Positions 23,301-32,938 of a stretch of 64,000 nucleotides of DNA are shown piece after piece. The stretch comes from Cherax quadricarinatus. Taxonomy: Eukaryota; Arthropoda; Malacostraca; Decapoda; Parastacidae. The notes beneath the pieces were generated by a model. The model was not told where the DNA came from and made no database searches. It worked only from the letters and a program-made list of their open reading frames with translations. The stretch spans positions 31,359,496 to 31,423,495 of the forward strand of contig NC_091298.1 in the NCBI RefSeq assembly GCF_038502225.1. The letters are read 5' to 3'. Numbering within the stretch: position 1 is the first letter of the stretch; every line of letters begins with the position of its first letter. The translations under genes and the position numbers were made by a program.

Positions 23301-23349
23301 CCAGTAGGCCTTCTGCAGTGTTCCTTCGTTCTTATGTTCTTATGTTCTT
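20303..23349 (+). mobile_element. CR1-A non-LTR retrotransposon, copy 1 (5'-truncated)
   Basis: A 3,047-bp insertion in an L2-like element, flanked by ATTG at 20299-20302 and 23350-23353. It lacks ORF1 and the first ORF2 codons. The 3' UTR matches copy 2 and ends in the 8-bp repeat TTCTTATG, a CR1-style tail. It is highly similar to copy 2 throughout. Confidence 0.92.
20351..23172 (+). pseudogene. CR1-A ORF2 (endonuclease-RT), two frameshifts
   Basis: Encodes the same endonuclease plus reverse transcriptase as the intact ORF at 27166-30111. Endonuclease motifs ITETWLNLKD, GDFNYRQIDW and ESDHKSL and RT motifs FSKAFDRVPH, GVPQGSVLGPLL and KFADDTK are intact. Two 2-base losses break it: one in a GAGAGA run near 20520 (copy 2 has two more bases) and one near 21563 in the AACACATAC segment. 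It cannot make a full-length protein. It keeps the consensus PQGS motif that copy 2 has lost. Confidence 0.93.
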
Positions 23350-23868
23350 ATTGAATTTTTGTAAAGGTTTAGTCGGACACAGGAAATGTCATAGAGATGG
23401 TTGCGTCTGGTGTTATGCCTGTGGATCTTGTCACGACTGTCAAAAAAGCATTTTAGGTCAAGGTTAATATTGGAATTTAAGGTCCTGTAGATATAGATTG
23501 CACAGTAGTAAGTGTGGATGTTCTGAACAGGGAGTAAGTTTAGATCTATGAAGAGTGGGGTGGGGTGTTGCCAGGGATGGGATTTAGCGATTATTCTTAC
23601 TGCGGCTTTTCGTTGGGTTATTGTTGGCTTTAGGTGTGTTGCTGCAGTTGATCCCCTAGCACAAATAGCATAGGTGAGGTATGGATAAATGAGTGAATGG
23701 TATAGTGTGAGAAGGGCAGTTTGCGGCGCGTAATATCGTATCTTGGAGAGGATCCCCCACCGTTTTGGATACTTTTTTTTGTTATGTGTTGGATATGGGT
23801 GCTGAAATTTAGGTTGTTGTCGAAGTATGTTCTGGCCCCACGAGCTATATTATTCATAATACCCCCTC
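23350..23868 (-). pseudogene. L2/CR1-like element, part 2 (RT C-terminal region)
   Basis: Continues the element seen at 19795-20302. The minus-strand reading NNLNFSTHIQHITKK, then TLPFSHYTIHSFIHTSP-like and LGDQLQQHT, corresponds to the post-RT segment typical of L2/CR1 proteins (LNFSxHIxxITKK...LYxSFIxPYL). Stops and frameshifts are present. Confidence 0.7.
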
Positions 23869-24639
23869 AAAAAAACAAGCGAAAATATCGAGCATGATTC
23901 GAACCCGGATCCTGCTTGAACGGTTAACTAACATGACGTGAAACAGCATCTCACGTCATGTATTCCCTCCAGAGAGGTTCCTTGATGCTGGAGAGTAGTT
24001 TTTGTTCCATGAAATCTGACCTGACTTTCCCCTTCGTTTCATAGTACTTGATTGCCACCCCCCCTCCCATTCCCCTAGGCGCTATATGACCCCTGCGCGT
24101 TTACTGCTCCCCCTTGAATGCAATAATGATAATCAGATTATGTAAAGTAAATTTTTCGTGAAGGGAGGAACAGAATGTGATTATCTGGACGTGACACAAC
24201 AGTAAAAATAGGGAGAAATTTGATTTATCAACGATTTTCAAAAAAGTGCCAGATTGGAAAAAAATGTAAATGTAGGTTGTAATATCTAGAAGAGCAATAG
24301 AGTGAGAGAAAGAAGTAGCGAGCATCGTGGAAAAAACATGATATAAATCTGAGGAGGGTTGGCAGGTCTACAACGTAATTTGTCTTCGTGGTAAACCAGG
24401 TTACTGTGTGTCGTCCCTAGTGGCGACCGCAGGGTCGAGGCTAGAAAGGGAGGGGTCAGGCCGCTATGATGGGTGGATGAGGTTAGGAGGGCCGTGGGTG
24501 AGGCTAGGAGTGGCGCGGTGAGGTTAGGTGTGGGGTAGGTGTGGCTGATAGTGTCGATTTAAAACTAAAAGAAGCTGGATGATATTATGACTTCAAAAGG
24601 TGGAATGAATCTAAAATGGATGTGAAGAATCTAAGTTGA
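23869..24639. other. Unclassified; contains a perfect 10-bp inverted repeat and a B-box-like site
   Basis: CATGACGTGA (23932-23941) and TCACGTCATG (23951-23960) pair perfectly over a 9-nt loop. GATTCGAACCCGGATCC at about 23896 is a B box on the minus strand, but the A box is not convincing. From 24420 the DNA becomes G-rich with GGTTAGGNG words. Confidence 0.4.
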
Positions 24640-24800
24640 GCAGGATAAAGGCTAAGTGAGATGAAATAAAGCTAGGACGGATAGGTCGAGGCTAGGAGAG
24701 GCGGGACGAACAGATCGAGGCTAGGAGAGGCGAGACGGACAGATCGAGGTTAGGAGAGGCGGGACAGAACTCCGAGGCTATGAGAGGGAAGGACCGCCCC
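24640..24800. repeat. About 31-bp tandem repeat
   Basis: Three to four copies of GACGGACAGATCGAGGCTAG plus GAGAGGCGG, with a diverged copy upstream. Confidence 0.75.
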
Positions 24801-24904
24801 CCGCATCATGTATTCATAGGACCGCCACAACAATACGTTTGAGAGCAGCAGCACTCTTCCACGTCCACTTAGTGGATGAGACAGCCATGAACATATGGGT
24901 GTTC

Positions 24905-25155
24905 TCAGTCCTGTCGGTGTTGTGATTTTTTGAGGTGGGTATTGTTGTGGATTTTCTTGGTACTGTGGATGTTGTGATTGTTCTGGGTATTATTGGAGCT
25001 GTGGTTATTGTGATTGTTAAGGATGTTGTTGGTACCATGGATGTTGTGAGTCTTCAGGGAGTTGTTGGCGATCTTAGTGCTGTGATTGTTGTGGATGTTG
25101 TTGGTGCTGTAATTATTGTGATTGTTGTGGGCATTGGTGGTGATGTGGGTAATCA
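24905..25155. repeat. GTT/GTG-rich simple repeat
   Basis: Imperfect GTTGTGGATGTTGTGATTGT units, related to the larger array at 30785-32140. ORFs on both strands here are low-complexity artefacts. Confidence 0.8.
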
Positions 25156-25565
25156 CCTGTCTGTACTCACCTATGTGTAGTTTGCAGAGTCACATCTCAA
25201 CTCCTGGCTCCGCGTCTCCGCTGGCCGCGTAGACCACTCTAATCCTAAAAAAATATTCCCTGACATCCCCGTGGCTCATCTTTGTTTTTAAACTATCCCA
25301 CTTCGCCCTGTCCATTCCTCTAAGTATTTTGCACAGAGAAAAACTGTAATCATATCACGCCTTGTCCTCTGTTCTCTTGTGTCGTCGGTTTAACTCATTT
25401 AGTCTTTCCTCATAGCTGATACCCCTCAGCTCTGGAACTAGTCTTGTAACAAACCTACGCACTTTTTCCAGAGTCTGCATATGGCACGATGAGCCTAACA
25501 TATGCTAGGTATAGGGGTGTGAATACCTTCTTGGTGAGGTTCCTGAATGCTACTTTCAACATATT
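25156..25565 (-). pseudogene. CR1-type element 3' end, another family
   Basis: Starts with TGTACTCACCTATGTGTAG, related to the CR1-B terminus. It runs through the codons for the usual ...YEERLxxL and KVRRFVTRLVPELRG-like stretch on the minus strand. It is more diverged from CR1-B than the other copies, so it is either an older copy or a sister family. Confidence 0.65.
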
Positions 25566-25583
25566 TCAGCCCTGGCATACAAA

Positions 25584-26175
25584 ATGACCTGATATAGTTC
25601 TTATCAGCCCAGATTCTATCAAAGATAATAGTTGAAATCAAGGTGGCTAAGTACTTTGCAATAATTGTCTCTACAGGTAACATCAGTAGAATTGATCAAT
25701 TTTCTTGATCTTTGCGATGTATAATAGTACACAGTGATGCACTGAAGCAGTTTATTCAGTTCAGCGAATTATTTGGAGCACGGGCTGGAGATTTTTTCAA
25801 TATTCTTCTTCCAGCATTCGAAAACTTAGGGCTGTCAATAACTGCATGTTACGGTCAGTCTTGTGATGGAACAAGCATCATGTCGAGTGAAATATCTGGT
25901 TTCCAAACAGAGAATAGGGAAATTTCTCGAAGTGCACTCTTTACACACTGTTGTGCACATAATTTAAATCTGGTTCTAATTGATGCAGTAAACTCCAATA
26001 TTCAAACTAAATTGTTTTTTGGAACTGTAGAAAGCGTCTATACCTTCTTTTCCTGGCAGTTTACCTAGTATTTCATTACTAAAAGAAGAACAACGCAGTC
26101 AGATCAAGCCTTTCGCACTGACTCTAAAGAAACTTTGTGATTCTATATGGAGTCCATAAAGTCAGCAGTAGATTT
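25584..26175 (+). pseudogene. hAT-type transposase/ZMYM1-like relic, 5' part
   Basis: Readable blocks are ILSKIIVEIKVAKYFAII, FFNILLPAFENLGLSITACY, GQSCDGTSIMSSEISGFQT, ALFTHCCAHNLNLVLIDAV and FFGTVESVYTFF. They match the central region of hAT-superfamily transposases of the ZMYM1/KIAA1586 kind (GQSYDNASxMSG, CxxHxLNLV). A stop at about 25600, a frameshift near 25680-25710 and further breaks after 26068 make it a pseudogene. The gene is cut at 26175 by CR1-A copy 2 and continues at 30296. Confidence 0.8.
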
Positions 26176-26239
26176 CAGTCGTCACGTGAGGTCACAGACC
26201 CTGAGCTGCTTTGGGGATTAGCGTGGACGGTTACAAAGC

Positions 26240-27166
26240 ATGGCTTGCTTCTGCAGTGTTTTAAAAACTGAGTTTGGAGAGTTGAAGGAGGAGGTCTTGC
26301 TTCTCCAGGAGGAGATTAGGAGGCTGAAGGTCCACCTCAATGGGCCTGGGAGAGAGTGTGAGGTGGTTGGAGATGTGGGGAATGAGGCTTCTAGCAGTGA
26401 GGTGCAGTCTGTCTCTCACTGTGAGGAGGCTGTAGGTGGGGAGGTAGCAACGGGTACCAGCAGTGAGGTGCAGCCCAGCACCTGCTACAAGTGGCGAGTT
26501 GTTCACAGTAATGGGAGGCGCATCAGAGTAAGGAAAGTTAAGAGTGAAGATCTGAAGGTAGGAAATCGCTTCTCTGTTCTCCAGGATGAATGTACTTCAG
26601 TGGCCAGTGAAGGTAAGGGTACTACTGCCCCTGCTAATGAAGGTAAGCGCATTCTTGTGGTTGGTGACTCTCAGGTAAGATATGTTGACCGTGCTTTTTG
26701 TAATAGGAATAAGAAGATGAGAGATAGAGTGTGCTTCCCTGGAGCTGGTGTTGGGGACATTGTCAACAGACTGGATAATATCATGTCAGGTAATGGGAAC
26801 AAGCCCATTATCTGTCTCAGTGCTGGTGGAAATGATATTGGGAAGGGTAGGAGAGAAGAGCTGCTAGATAAGTACAGGTCAGCTATAGATTTCATTAAGT
26901 CTAAGGGAGGGATCCCAATCATATGTAGCATCTTGCCTAGAAGGGGAGTAGGAAATGAATGGTTGTCTAGGGCAATTGGTGTAAATTGCTGGCTAGACAG
27001 ATACTGCAAGGAACTTGCAATCCCATTCATTGACAACTGGAACAACTTTTATGGCAAACATGATATGTATGCAAGGGATGGGGTTCATCTCTCTGGGGCA
27101 GGGGTGGTAGCACTTGCAGACTCGATTGAGAAGGCCATTGGTGAAATGCCTATGATTTTAAACTGA
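26240..27166 (+). CDS. CR1-A ORF1p: coiled coil plus SGNH esterase
   Basis: 308 aa. Residues about 8-36 are Leu/Glu/Lys-rich with heptad spacing (FGELKEEVLLLQEEIRRLK), a short coiled coil suited to oligomerisation. A low-complexity Ser/Glu/Val linker follows. From about residue 137 there is an SGNH-hydrolase/esterase domain: block I GDSQ (142-145), a Gly in FPGAG, block III GGND (196-199), and a final D280-G-V-H283 that supplies the Asp and His of the triad. CR1 and L2 elements are known to carry such esterase ORF1 proteins; ORF1p is thought to bind element RNA and assist cDNA synthesis. No zinc knuckle is visible. The stop codon overlaps the ORF2 start (TGATG). The frame is fully open. Confidence 0.93.
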   Translation: MACFCSVLKTEFGELKEEVLLLQEEIRRLKVHLNGPGRECEVVGDVGNEASSSEVQSVSHCEEAVGGEVATGTSSEVQPSTCYKWRVVHSNGRRIRVRKVKSEDLKVGNRFSVLQDECTSVASEGKGTTAPANEGKRILVVGDSQVRYVDRAFCNRNKKMRDRVCFPGAGVGDIVNRLDNIMSGNGNKPIICLSAGGNDIGKGRREELLDKYRSAIDFIKSKGGIPIICSILPRRGVGNEWLSRAIGVNCWLDRYCKELAIPFIDNWNNFYGKHDMYARDGVHLSGAGVVALADSIEKAIGEMPMILN

Positions 27167-30111
27167 TGGAAGATAGAGGTATGGGTGTGTGTGGGAAACA
27201 AGCAGGTTGCAACACTAGGGTTGGAAACAGTAAATGTATAAAAGGCATTCAGCATGAAGTTATAAATAAAGACAATAGAACAGGTCAGAAAACAAAGGGG
27301 GACAGCAGAGGGCAGCAAGGGACTAGCTCCCTTAAGGTTTACTATACTAATAGCAGGAGTGTTAGAAATAAGATAGATGAGCTAAGATTAATTGCAAGTG
27401 CAGGAAACATAGATATTATTGCTATAACAGAGACCTGGCTCAATCTGAAAGATAGAGAGATGCCATCTGAATGTCACATACAAGGCTATAAATTATTCCA
27501 CACTGACAGGGTCAACAGGAAAGGTGGTGGAGTAGCGATGTATGTCAGAGACAATTTAAATTGTTGTGTTAGACAAGATATTAAATTAGAAGCGTCAGCC
27601 ACTGAATCTGTTTGGTTACAGCTTCTCGAGGGCCGAGAAAAACTAATTTTGGGTGTGATTTACAGGGCCCCAAATCTTGATAGGGAGTGCAGTAAACTTC
27701 TATGGGACGAAATTCGTAAGGCATCTACATACGAAAATGTTGTGCTAATGGGAGATTTCAACTATAGACAGATTGACTGGAGCAATTTGACAGGAAATTT
27801 AGAGTCGGGTGACTTTCTTGATACGATCCAGGATTGTTTTTTAAAACAGTTTGTGACAGAGCCAACTAGGGGAAATAACCTCCTTGACTTGGTTCTTGCC
27901 AGTAGGGAAACACTAATTAATAATCTTGAGGTTAATGATGAGCTTGGGGAGAGTGATCACAAATCACTCAGTTTTAACATATCATGGAATTCCCCTAATA
28001 ATGGCAATCAAGTCTCCGTCCCTGACTTTCGCTTGGCTGATTTCATAGGACTGAAAAATTACTTAGGTGGGCTGAACTGGAATGACCTGACTAGGGGTCA
28101 GGTAGGTGGTGATGGTTGCCGATATGATGCTTTCCAGGGCATAGTTCTAGCTGCTCAGTCAAATTATGTTCCAAATAGGGAAATCAGATCAAACAAAAAT
28201 GATCCTAAATGGATGAACAATAGATTAAAATATCTGATTGGTCAAAAGAGAGGCATATATAGGCAAATCAAAAGAGGAGAGGGGCAATTGAGAAATCGAT
28301 ATATTCAGTTAAAGAGAGAAATAAAAAAGGGAATTAGAAAAGCAAAAAGAGATTATGAGGTTAAAGTTGCAAGAGAATCGAAGACTAACCCAAAAGGATT
28401 CTTTCAGGTATACAGAAGTAAGATCAGGGACAAGATAGGCCCACTCAAAAGTTCCTCGGGTCAGCTCACTGACAGTGATAAGGAAATGTGTAGAATTTTT
28501 AACACATACTTCCTCTCAGTTTTTACACAGGAGGATACCAGCGATATTCCAGTAATGATAAATTATGTAGAACAGGACGATAATAAACTGTGCACTATTA
28601 GGGTCACAAGTGACATGGTCCTTAGGCAAATAGATAAATTAAAACCTAACAAATCCCCAGGCCCTGATGAACTGTATGCAAGGGTTCTAAAGGAATGTAA
28701 AGAGGAGCTTAGCACACCTTTGGCTAATCTTTTCAACATATCACTACAAACTGGCATGGTGCCAGATAAGTGGAAAATGGCAAATGTGATACCTATTTTC
28801 AAAACAGGTGACAGGTCCTTAGCTTCGAACTATAGACCAATAAGCCTAACCTCCATAGTGGGAAAATTTATGGAATCAATAATTGCCGAGGCAGTTCGTA
28901 GCCACCTTGAAAAGCATAAATTAATCAACGAATCTCAGCATGGTTTTACAAAGGGGCGTTCCTGCCTTACGAATTTATTAACTTTTTTCACTAAGGTATT
29001 TGAGGAGGTAGATCATGGTAATGAATATGATATTGTGTATATGGACTTCAGTAAGGCTTTTGACAGGGTCCCACATCAGAGACTATTGAGGAAAATTAAA
29101 GCACATGGAATAGGAGGAGAAATTTTTTCCTGGATAGAGGCATGGTTGACAAATAGGCAGCAGAGAGTTTGCATAAATGGGGAGAAATCAGAGTGGGGAA
29201 GTGTCACGAGCGGTGTTCCACAGGGGCCAGTGTTGGGCCCCCTGCTGTTCACAATCTACATAAACGACATAGATGAGGGCATAAAGAGCGACATCGGCAA
29301 GTTTGCCGATGACACCAAAATAGGCCGTCGAATTCATTCTGACGAGGACATTCGTGCACTCCAGGAAGATTTGAATAGACTGATGCAGTGGTCGGAGAAG
29401 TGGCAGATGCAGTTTAATATAGACAAATGCAAAGTTCTAAATGTTGGACAGGACAATAACCAAGCCACATATAAACTAAATAATGTAGATCTTAATATTA
29501 CGGATTGCGAAAAAGATTTAGGAGTTCTGGTTAGCAGTAATCTGAAACCAAGACAACAGTGCATAAGTGTTCGCAATAAAGCTAATAGAATCCTTGGCTT
29601 CATATCAAGAAGCATAAATAATAGGAGTCCTCAGGTTGTTCTTCAACTCTATACATCCTTGGTTAGGCCTCATTTAGATTATGCTGCACAGTTTTGGTCA
29701 CCGTATTACAGAATGGATATAAATTCTCTGGAAAATGTACAAAGGAGGATGACAAAGTTGATCCCATGTATCAGAAACCTTCCCTATGAGGATAGACTAA
29801 GGGCCCTGAAACTGCACTCTCTAGAAAGACGTAGAATTAGGGGGGATATGATTGAGGTGTATAAATGGAAGACAGGAATAAATAAAGGGGATGTAAATAG
29901 TGTGCTGAAAATATCTAGCCTAGACAGGACTCGCAGCAATGGTTTTAAGTTGGAAAAATTCAGATTCAGGAAGGATATAGGAAAGTACTGGTTTGGTAAT
30001 AGAGTTGTGGATGAGTGGAACAAACTCCCAAGTACCGTTATAGAGGCCAGAACGTTGTGTAGCTTTAAAAATAGGTTGGATAAATACATGAGTAGATGTG
30101 GGTGGGTGTGA
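27166..30111 (+). CDS. CR1-A ORF2p: APE endonuclease and reverse transcriptase
   Basis: 981 aa, uninterrupted. After about 55 residues an apurinic-like endonuclease follows: LKVYYTNSRSVRNKIDELR, AITETWLN, GDFN (196-199), NLLDLVLAS and SDH (263-265). The middle is basic and the reverse transcriptase then shows NYRPISLTSIVGKFMESII, QHGFTKGRSCLTNLL, DFSKAFDRVPH, the motif B segment and FADD (713-716). The C-terminal domain ends with FGNRVVDEWNKLPSTVIEAR. ORF2p nicks target DNA and copies element RNA by target-primed reverse transcription. Translation probably relies on reinitiation at the TGATG overlap. Oddity: motif B reads PQGP instead of PQGS (Pro688; copy 1 keeps Ser), which may impair the enzyme. 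Confidence 0.96.
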   Translation: MEDRGMGVCGKQAGCNTRVGNSKCIKGIQHEVINKDNRTGQKTKGDSRGQQGTSSLKVYYTNSRSVRNKIDELRLIASAGNIDIIAITETWLNLKDREMPSECHIQGYKLFHTDRVNRKGGGVAMYVRDNLNCCVRQDIKLEASATESVWLQLLEGREKLILGVIYRAPNLDRECSKLLWDEIRKASTYENVVLMGDFNYRQIDWSNLTGNLESGDFLDTIQDCFLKQFVTEPTRGNNLLDLVLASRETLINNLEVNDELGESDHKSLSFNISWNSPNNGNQVSVPDFRLADFIGLKNYLGGLNWNDLTRGQVGGDGCRYDAFQGIVLAAQSNYVPNREIRSNKNDPKWMNNRLKYLIGQKRGIYRQIKRGEGQLRNRYIQLKREIKKGIRKAKRDYEVKVARESKTNPKGFFQVYRSKIRDKIGPLKSSSGQLTDSDKEMCRIFNTYFLSVFTQEDTSDIPVMINYVEQDDNKLCTIRVTSDMVLRQIDKLKPNKSPGPDELYARVLKECKEELSTPLANLFNISLQTGMVPDKWKMANVIPIFKTGDRSLASNYRPISLTSIVGKFMESIIAEAVRSHLEKHKLINESQHGFTKGRSCLTNLLTFFTKVFEEVDHGNEYDIVYMDFSKAFDRVPHQRLLRKIKAHGIGGEIFSWIEAWLTNRQQRVCINGEKSEWGSVTSGVPQGPVLGPLLFTIYINDIDEGIKSDIGKFADDTKIGRRIHSDEDIRALQEDLNRLMQWSEKWQMQFNIDKCKVLNVGQDNNQATYKLNNVDLNITDCEKDLGVLVSSNLKPRQQCISVRNKANRILGFISRSINNRSPQVVLQLYTSLVRPHLDYAAQFWSPYYRMDINSLENVQRRMTKLIPCIRNLPYEDRLRALKLHSLERRRIRGDMIEVYKWKTGINKGDVNSVLKISSLDRTRSNGFKLEKFRFRKDIGKYWFGNRVVDEWNKLPSTVIEARTLCSFKNRLDKYMSRCGWV

Positions 30112-30295
30112 GTTAGACCTGATAGCTTGTGCTACCAGGTCGGTTGCCGTGTTCCTCCCTTAAGTCAATGTGACCTGACCTGACTAGGTTGGGGCATTGG
30201 CTTAAGCCGGTAGGAGACTTGGACCTGCCTCGCATGGGCCAGTAGGCCTTCTGCAGTGTTCCTTCGTTCTTATGTTCTTATGTTCTTATGTTCTT

Positions 30296-30775
30296 ATTTA
30301 CCAGCACTATAGTTGCTCTACAAAGAATACTGGATGATGAAATGAAAAACTGTGCTCCTAAACAGTTCACTGAGGCAAAGGATATACAGGAAACACTAAA
30401 TACTTACGAATTATTAGTTGTTCTTATTTTCTGGAGTAAAGTGCTTGACAAGGCTTTCAATTTTTCCACTTACATGTATATACAGAAAAAAAGTCTAGAT
30501 CTTATAGAGGCTTCTCATTTTATTATTTTTTTTTTTTTGAAAAAAAAATTGGGAAACGTTCGGAATGAGTATAAATCTCGATTCAGTCAGATTGAGAATG
30601 AAGCAACTGAGTTGGCTCGATAATGTGATAATAAACCGTAATACAAGAAGCACAGAGAGCTTAAATCAAAAAGATTCCTTAATGAAATTGCAGATGAGGG
30701 AATATATGATGCTCAAATGAAATTCATAGTTGAATCCTACTTAGTGTCCTTAGATTCTATTACAAATAAGACAGG
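30296..30775 (+). pseudogene. hAT-type transposase/ZMYM1-like relic, 3' part
   Basis: Continues the relic at 25584-26175: TSTIVALQRILDDEMKNCAP, then ELLVVLIFWSKVLDKAF and KKSLDLIEASHF. This resembles the segment before the C-terminal dimerisation region in hAT/ZMYM1 proteins. A poly(A/T) run near 30530 and a stop at 30621 break it. A last block in another frame reads KRFLNEIADEGIYDAQMKF up to about 30770. Confidence 0.75.
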
Positions 30776-30784
30776 TATTGCTGT

Positions 30785-32140
30785 GGGTGTTGCTCGTGCG
30801 CTGGATGTTGTGATTGTTGTAGGTATTGTTATTGCTAAGATTGCTGTTGGTGTTGTGGATGTTGTAATTATTGATACGTTTTTGGTGACGTGAGTGTTAT
30901 GACTGTTGTGGGTGTTCTAGCTGTTGTAGGTGTTATTGATGTTTTCGGCACTGGGTGTTTTGCTGTTGTTGTTGTTGTGGATGTTGTTGGTGTTGTGAGT
31001 GTTGTTGGTTTTCTTGGTGTTGGTGTTGTTGGAGTTGTTGGTCTTGTGAATGTTGGTGTTGCGGACGTTGTTTTTGTTGTGGTTGTTGGTGTTGCTGATG
31101 TTGTACGTGATGTTGGTGTTGTTGGCGTTGTGGGTGTTATTGTTGTGGGTGTTGTTGTGGATGTTGTTGATGTGGATGTTATTGGTGATGTAGGTGTTGG
31201 TGTTGCGGGTGATGGTGTTGTGGGTGTTGCTGGTGTTGTGGGTGTTGGTGTTCTTAGTGTTGTAGTGTTGCGGGAGTTGATGTAATGGGTGTTGTTGGTG
31301 TTTTTGGTGTTGGCATTGTGAGTGTTGGTGTTGTAGATGTTGTTTTTGGTGTGTGTGTTGTTGGTGTTGCGGATTTTGTTGGTCCTGTAGGTGTTATTGG
31401 TGTTGTGGGTGTTGTTGTTGCATGAATTATTAGTGTTGTGGGTGTTGGTGTTGTGGGTGGTGTTTTTGCTGTGGGTGTTGGTGTTGTGGGTGTCGTTGGT
31501 GTTTTTAGTGTTGTGGATGTTGTTGGCGTTGCTGGTGCTCTAGGTGTTGTTGTTTTGGTTGCTGGTGTATTGTGTTTCATTGGAATAGTTCGTGCTTGTG
31601 TTGTTAGTATTCTTGGTGTTGCTGGTGTTTTAATTGTTCCTGGTATTGTTAGTGTTGCTGTATTATTGGTGTCTTGAGTGTTGATGTATTATGAGTGTCT
31701 TGGGTGTTGAAATGTTATGGGATTTCTTGGTGTTATTGGTGTTGCTGGCGTTGTTGGTGTTGTAGGTGTTATTTGTGTTGTTGGTGTTGAGAGTATTGTT
31801 GGTACTGATTGCGTTGTTGGTGTTGTGAATATTGATTTTGTTGTTGGTGTTCTGGGTTTTGTTGGTGTTGTTGGTGTTGTGGTGTTGTGGATGCTGATGT
31901 TATGGGTGTTGGTGTTGTACGTGTTGGTATTGTTGGAGTTGTGGGTGTTGGTGTTGTGGGTGTTATTGGTGTTGTGCGTGTTATTGCTGTTGTGGGTGTT
32001 GTCGTTGTGGGTGTTGTTGATATTGGAATTGTGGTGTTGTGAGTGTTGATGGTACGGGTGTTGTTAATATTATGAGTGGTGATGGTGTTGTGGGTGTTGC
32101 TGGTGTTATGGGTTTTGTTGGTGTTGTTGGAGTTGTGGTG
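30785..32140. repeat. G/T-strand-biased GTTGGTGTTGTGG minisatellite
   Basis: About 1.35 kb built almost only from GTT, GGT and GTG triplets on the plus strand, with scattered A and C. The open frames in it translate to Val/Gly (plus) or Thr/Pro (minus) runs and are not genes. Purine-pyrimidine and G/T asymmetry is strong throughout. Confidence 0.95.
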
Positions 32141-32149
32141 TTGTGTTCT

Positions 32150-32297
32150 TAACTGAAATAAATGACTTACCAGTAGGGAAAAGCTACGTAAAAATGTTTG
32201 CAGATAATGGCGAAAATCCTATATAAATGAATAACTAAAATTATTCTAAATCTGCACAAAATGACTTGGATAAATTTACCTAATTTAGTGGTAAACA
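32150..32297 (+). pseudogene. Tiny CR1-like RT relic
   Basis: The reading LTEINDLPVGKSYVKMFADN, then SAQNDLDKF, resembles the CR1 stretch around the catalytic motif (INDLPEG...FADD..., LQxDLDKI). The second Asp of FADD is Asn here and stops follow. Only about 45 codons survive. Confidence 0.6.
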
Positions 32298-32936
<639 letters not shown>

Positions 32937-32938
32937 AA

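Larger units (their letters stand above)
26176..30295 (+). mobile_element. CR1-A non-LTR retrotransposon, copy 2, apparently full length
   Basis: A 4,120-bp element with a 64-nt 5' UTR, ORF1, ORF2, a 184-nt 3' UTR and a (TTCTTATG)n tail. ATTT at 26172-26175 and 30296-30299 is the likely target duplication. Removing the element and one ATTT puts the hAT reading frame on the two sides back in register, which supports these borders. A CACGTG E-box lies near the 5' end (26183). Confidence 0.88.

Noticed and set aside
23890..23965. tRNA-derived SINE on the minus strand
   Set aside because: A B box (GGTTCGAATC) is present but no A box at proper spacing; only the hairpin is reported.
30890..32049. 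Val/Gly-rich ORFs (131, 79, 110 codons) and Thr/Pro ORF on the other strand
   Set aside because: They are translations of the G/T simple repeat, open in several frames at once.
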